Source: Streptomyces sp. NBC_00582
GTDB taxonomy: Bacteria > Actinomycetota > Actinomycetes > Streptomycetales > Streptomycetaceae
Reading direction: 5' to 3'
Assembly: GCF_036345155.1 (NCBI RefSeq)
Contig: NZ_CP107773.1
Span: 1 to 64,000 of the forward strand
DNA: 64,000 bases
This document shows, piece after piece, positions 62,004-64,000 of this stretch; positions within the stretch are counted from its first letter, which is position 1, and every line of letters begins with the position of its first letter. Under the pieces are notes generated by a model, which ran no database searches, was not told the origin of the DNA, and worked only from the letters and a program-made list of their open reading frames with translations. The position numbers and the translations under genes are program-made.

Positions 62004-62561
62004 GTGAGCACCGCAGTCATATCAAACTCGATCACCCACCCCGACGTTGTCGCCGCTCTCGAAGCCGGGATGGAGATGGCCTCCGACGAGTCGGGCCGCC
62101 CTGTCACCGCCGAGCGTTTCACCTGGGCCATGGCCGCCGCCCTGACCTATCTCGACAGCACCGGAGCCCCGTGGGCGGATGTGTACGCGCGGCACATCGA
62201 GATCGCGGCCACGCAGGCCCCCGACAGGGGCGAGGACGTCGAGGACACTTCGGATCTGTACGCGGGCATGCACTACAGCCGCGAACAGGTCTCGGCCGCC
62301 GTGAACGCGGGGGTCGACGCCGCTGCCCGGACGATCCGCGAGCAGCACGCGGACGACATCGACAACCTGGTGGTGAACGCTGTCCTGACACTTCTGGATG
62401 ACCCCGAGGCCTCGTTCGACGCCGTCGTGGCCCGGTGCTACGGCATCGAGGCCGACGCCGTCAGCGGCTGGCTCTCGGACGTCCCGGCCGACAGCGACGC
62501 CGAACTCAATGCCCAACAGGTGGCCCTGATCGACGCGTACCTTCGCTCCGTCGGCCTCTGA
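62004..62561 (+). CDS. Hypothetical protein, 185 aa
   Basis: GTG 62004 has AAGGAAC upstream. It starts MSTAVISNSITHPDVVAALE and is almost entirely helical and acidic (DDIDNLVVNAVLTLLDD). Soluble. Co-transcribed with the neighbouring genes of the copy 10 operon. No family is recognised. Confidence 0.65.
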   Translation: MSTAVISNSITHPDVVAALEAGMEMASDESGRPVTAERFTWAMAAALTYLDSTGAPWADVYARHIEIAATQAPDRGEDVEDTSDLYAGMHYSREQVSAAVNAGVDAAARTIREQHADDIDNLVVNAVLTLLDDPEASFDAVVARCYGIEADAVSGWLSDVPADSDAELNAQQVALIDAYLRSVGL

Positions 62562-62630
62562 CCACTCCGTATGTCCCCGGGGCCGGACGCCACACAGCCC
62601 GCGCGGCCCCCACGAAGGAAGGATCATCCC

Positions 62631-62870
62631 GTGTCCGTACTCCTGATCGGCCGCTGGGACGCCGAAACCCTCGAGATCGAGGAGTCCCACACCGTCGGCG
62701 ACGGAGACCAGGAAGCGATCGACGCCCTGCTCAGCGAGCGCTCCGGCAGCTGGTGGGCGTGCGAATACCTGGTCGACCGTCACAGCGACGCCGTACAGCG
62801 CGCGCACGAGGAACTGGCTTCTGGCCAGCTCTTGGTCGACGAAGCCGAGGGTTTCGAGCCCGCGCCGTGA
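62631..62870 (+). CDS. Hypothetical protein, 79 aa
   Basis: GTG 62631 has AAGGAAGGA upstream. It starts MSVLLIGRWDAETLEIEE and is acidic, with a WWACEYLVDR segment. Soluble. No family is recognised. Confidence 0.6.
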   Translation: MSVLLIGRWDAETLEIEESHTVGDGDQEAIDALLSERSGSWWACEYLVDRHSDAVQRAHEELASGQLLVDEAEGFEPAP

Positions 62871-62970
62871 CCGCCACCCGTTGGAACCGCACGGCAGCGC
62901 ACCCGCCCCGCTCGGTAGGGCGGGCAAGCAGCTGACACCGTCCTCCTTCCCCAAAGTTGTCTCCCCTCCC

Positions 62971-63449
62971 GTGATCACCTTGAAGTTCCCCTGGATGAAG
63001 CCCTGGCCGTTGCCGGCCACGCGATGTTCGCCCCGAACGGCAGCCACATCCCCACATCCGACCAGGCCGAGACCAGCCAGACTGTCTGTGCCTCCCTGTG
63101 GTGGGTCAAGGACGACGGCACCTACCTCATGTCCAACGCCCTACAAGAAGGGCAAGGACCCGGGCATCGCGTTCGCCGAGGGCTACGGGCCGGGCACCGC
63201 TGCGCGCGGCATCCTCGGCGGCGAAGACCGTGTCGTCGCCGTCTTCGCTGTGCACGATCCGCATTCCCGCGAGTGCCTGCACTCTCAGCTCATCCATGCG
63301 CGCCGCGACGGACACACCGTGCTCTTCCTGGAGACGGACGGCAACACCGTAGTCATGAGCACCGGCCGCTGGCCTCGCCCCGGTTCTGGTCAGAAGCCGG
63401 CGGCCTGCATGGCACGCCCTCGCGGGGCAACACGGTCGCGCAGAGCTGA
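62971..63449 (+). pseudogene. DUF3085-like gene with three single-base shifts
   Basis: From GTG 62971 the product begins MITLKFP. Joining frames gives LDEALAVAGHAMFAPNGSH, then WWVKDDGTYLMSN, then GYGPGTAARGILGGED and finally FWSEAGGLHGTPSRG, ending at 63449. Frame changes fall near 62987, 63140 and 63380, two at CCCC runs and one at CCC. Joined, it matches the layout of the DUF3085 proteins of Streptomyces plasmids. Either the gene is decayed or the assembly has base errors. Confidence 0.55.
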
Positions 63450-63607
63450 ACTGGTCACTATCCCGTGCCGGACGCCGACGGGCCCCTGGCCGGTCAGCCC
63501 AGGACCGGGCGGCGGTGGGAAGAGCGGGTGCTTCCCAGGGTGTTCCTGGGAGTCGACGGCTCCTGCGGATCCCAGCCGCCAGGCGTCGATCACGGGCGCC
63601 GTCTTGA

Positions 63608-63907
63608 TCAGCGTGAACGGAAGGGGCTGCGGAGCCAGCTGCCGTCCGCCGTGGTGGGCGGGGCCGTGGATTTCGCGGCGACCGGCTCGGTCGCGGGCTC
63701 GCTGAACGGGGTGGAGCTCGGTCTCGGAGAGTGCGCCAAGCTGCGGGGCTGCGGCGAAACGGCGTGGGAGAAGCGCGGCTTCAGGGTGTCCGGCGGAGTG
63801 CGGGGGACCGGGCGGTGCGGCCGCGGAGGGCGGACGGGCCCGCCGCCGGTGATGTTCCGGTAGCGCGGCGGTACGGCAGGGCGCCGGGGTGGAGAAATGG
63901 TGGTCAT
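63608..63907 (-). CDS. Pro/Arg-rich protein, 99 aa, uncertain
   Basis: ATG 63907 has AGGA upstream and lies 8 nt after the stop of the gene entering from the right, suggesting an operon. The product is Pro/Arg/Ser-rich with good third-base bias. Near the stop another frame continues sensibly (FTLIKTAPVIDAWRLG), so a frameshift may cut it short. No family is recognised. Confidence 0.35.
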   Translation of the reverse strand: MTTISPPRRPAVPPRYRNITGGGPVRPPRPHRPVPRTPPDTLKPRFSHAVSPQPRSLAHSPRPSSTPFSEPATEPVAAKSTAPPTTADGSWLRSPFRSR

Positions 63908-63915
63908 GTGCAGTC

Positions 63916-64000
63916 CTAGGTGAGTCGGCGCAGCAGGGCGGTGAGGGCGGCCTGGTCGTTGGGGGTGATGCGGACCAGGGCGTGGGCGACGGCGAAGCCA
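63916..64000 (-). CDS. Partial gene at the right edge (3' end only)
   Basis: The last 27 codons of a leftward gene that starts beyond the window: FAVAHALVRITPNDQAAL then TALLRRLT and stop. Helical; no family can be named from this fragment. Confidence 0.5.
   Translation of the reverse strand, partial: GFAVAHALVRITPNDQAALTALLRRLT

Overview
The window looks like part of a large Streptomyces plasmid or a comparable actinobacterial accessory replicon. The evidence is the high G+C, codons with G or C in the third position, frequent GTG/TTG starts, ATGA/GTGA-coupled gene pairs and several Streptomyces-type families. These include an RsbW-like ATPase, an XRE regulator with a large C-terminal region, a SARP-like regulator, a DnaE-like/Y-family pair and WbqC. 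I see no transposase, integrase, ribosomal RNA, conjugation ATPase or partition gene, so this is a slice of a larger element.

Layout. (1) 1-6.7 kb: a non-coding stretch rich in a TGTAACG motif, then a leftward pair: a very large multidomain protein and a small HTH-like protein, coupled by TGATG. Their order resembles the telomere-protein (tap/tpg, tac/tpc) pairs of linear Streptomyces replicons. This is an inference from architecture and context. (2) 6.9-8.45 kb: a small gene and about 1.1 kb of very GC-rich apparently non-coding DNA holding a 43-nt near-perfect palindrome. (3) 8.4-22.5 kb: a leftward five-gene operon (recombinase-like, anti-sigma-like ATPase, three unknowns), a rightward regulator/YdcF/WbqC group, a WD40 protein, a DnaE-like polymerase with a shortened Y-family partner, and small genes ending with a cold-shock protein. 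(4) 22.9-30.2 kb and 45.4-62.9 kb: rightward operons, each preceded by a copy of one conserved promoter (TTGCWT, spacer of exactly 17 bp, usually beginning AATTGGATTTA, then a TAGAGT-like -10). I count ten copies. They drive a tRNA-like RNA, an HU protein, two GNAT acetyltransferases, an NAD+ DNA ligase operon, a TetR regulator, an RNA ligase, an orphan DndC-like enzyme and many unrecognised small proteins. (5) 30.5-45.2 kb: an interruption of that array, mostly leftward, with an epimerase-like gene, an RNB ribonuclease carrying dsRNA-binding-like domains, a kinase-helicase plus PLD pair matching Mokosh type I antiphage defence, an unknown 646-aa protein and two endonuclease-VII-like proteins. 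(6) 55.7-58.7 kb: a second leftward interruption with a second HU, a SARP-like regulator, an endonuclease/exonuclease/phosphatase and an initiator tRNA.

How it may work together (inference): the repeated promoter makes about ten operons one co-regulated network. The TetR gene inside the network is the obvious candidate controller. The network is rich in nucleic-acid handling (HU, DNA ligase, RNA ligase, DndC-like sulfur transfer, tRNA-like RNA). The interruptions bring defence and RNA-decay genes. Several genes are broken by single-base shifts that fall mostly in C or G runs, which points to sequencing error as much as to decay.
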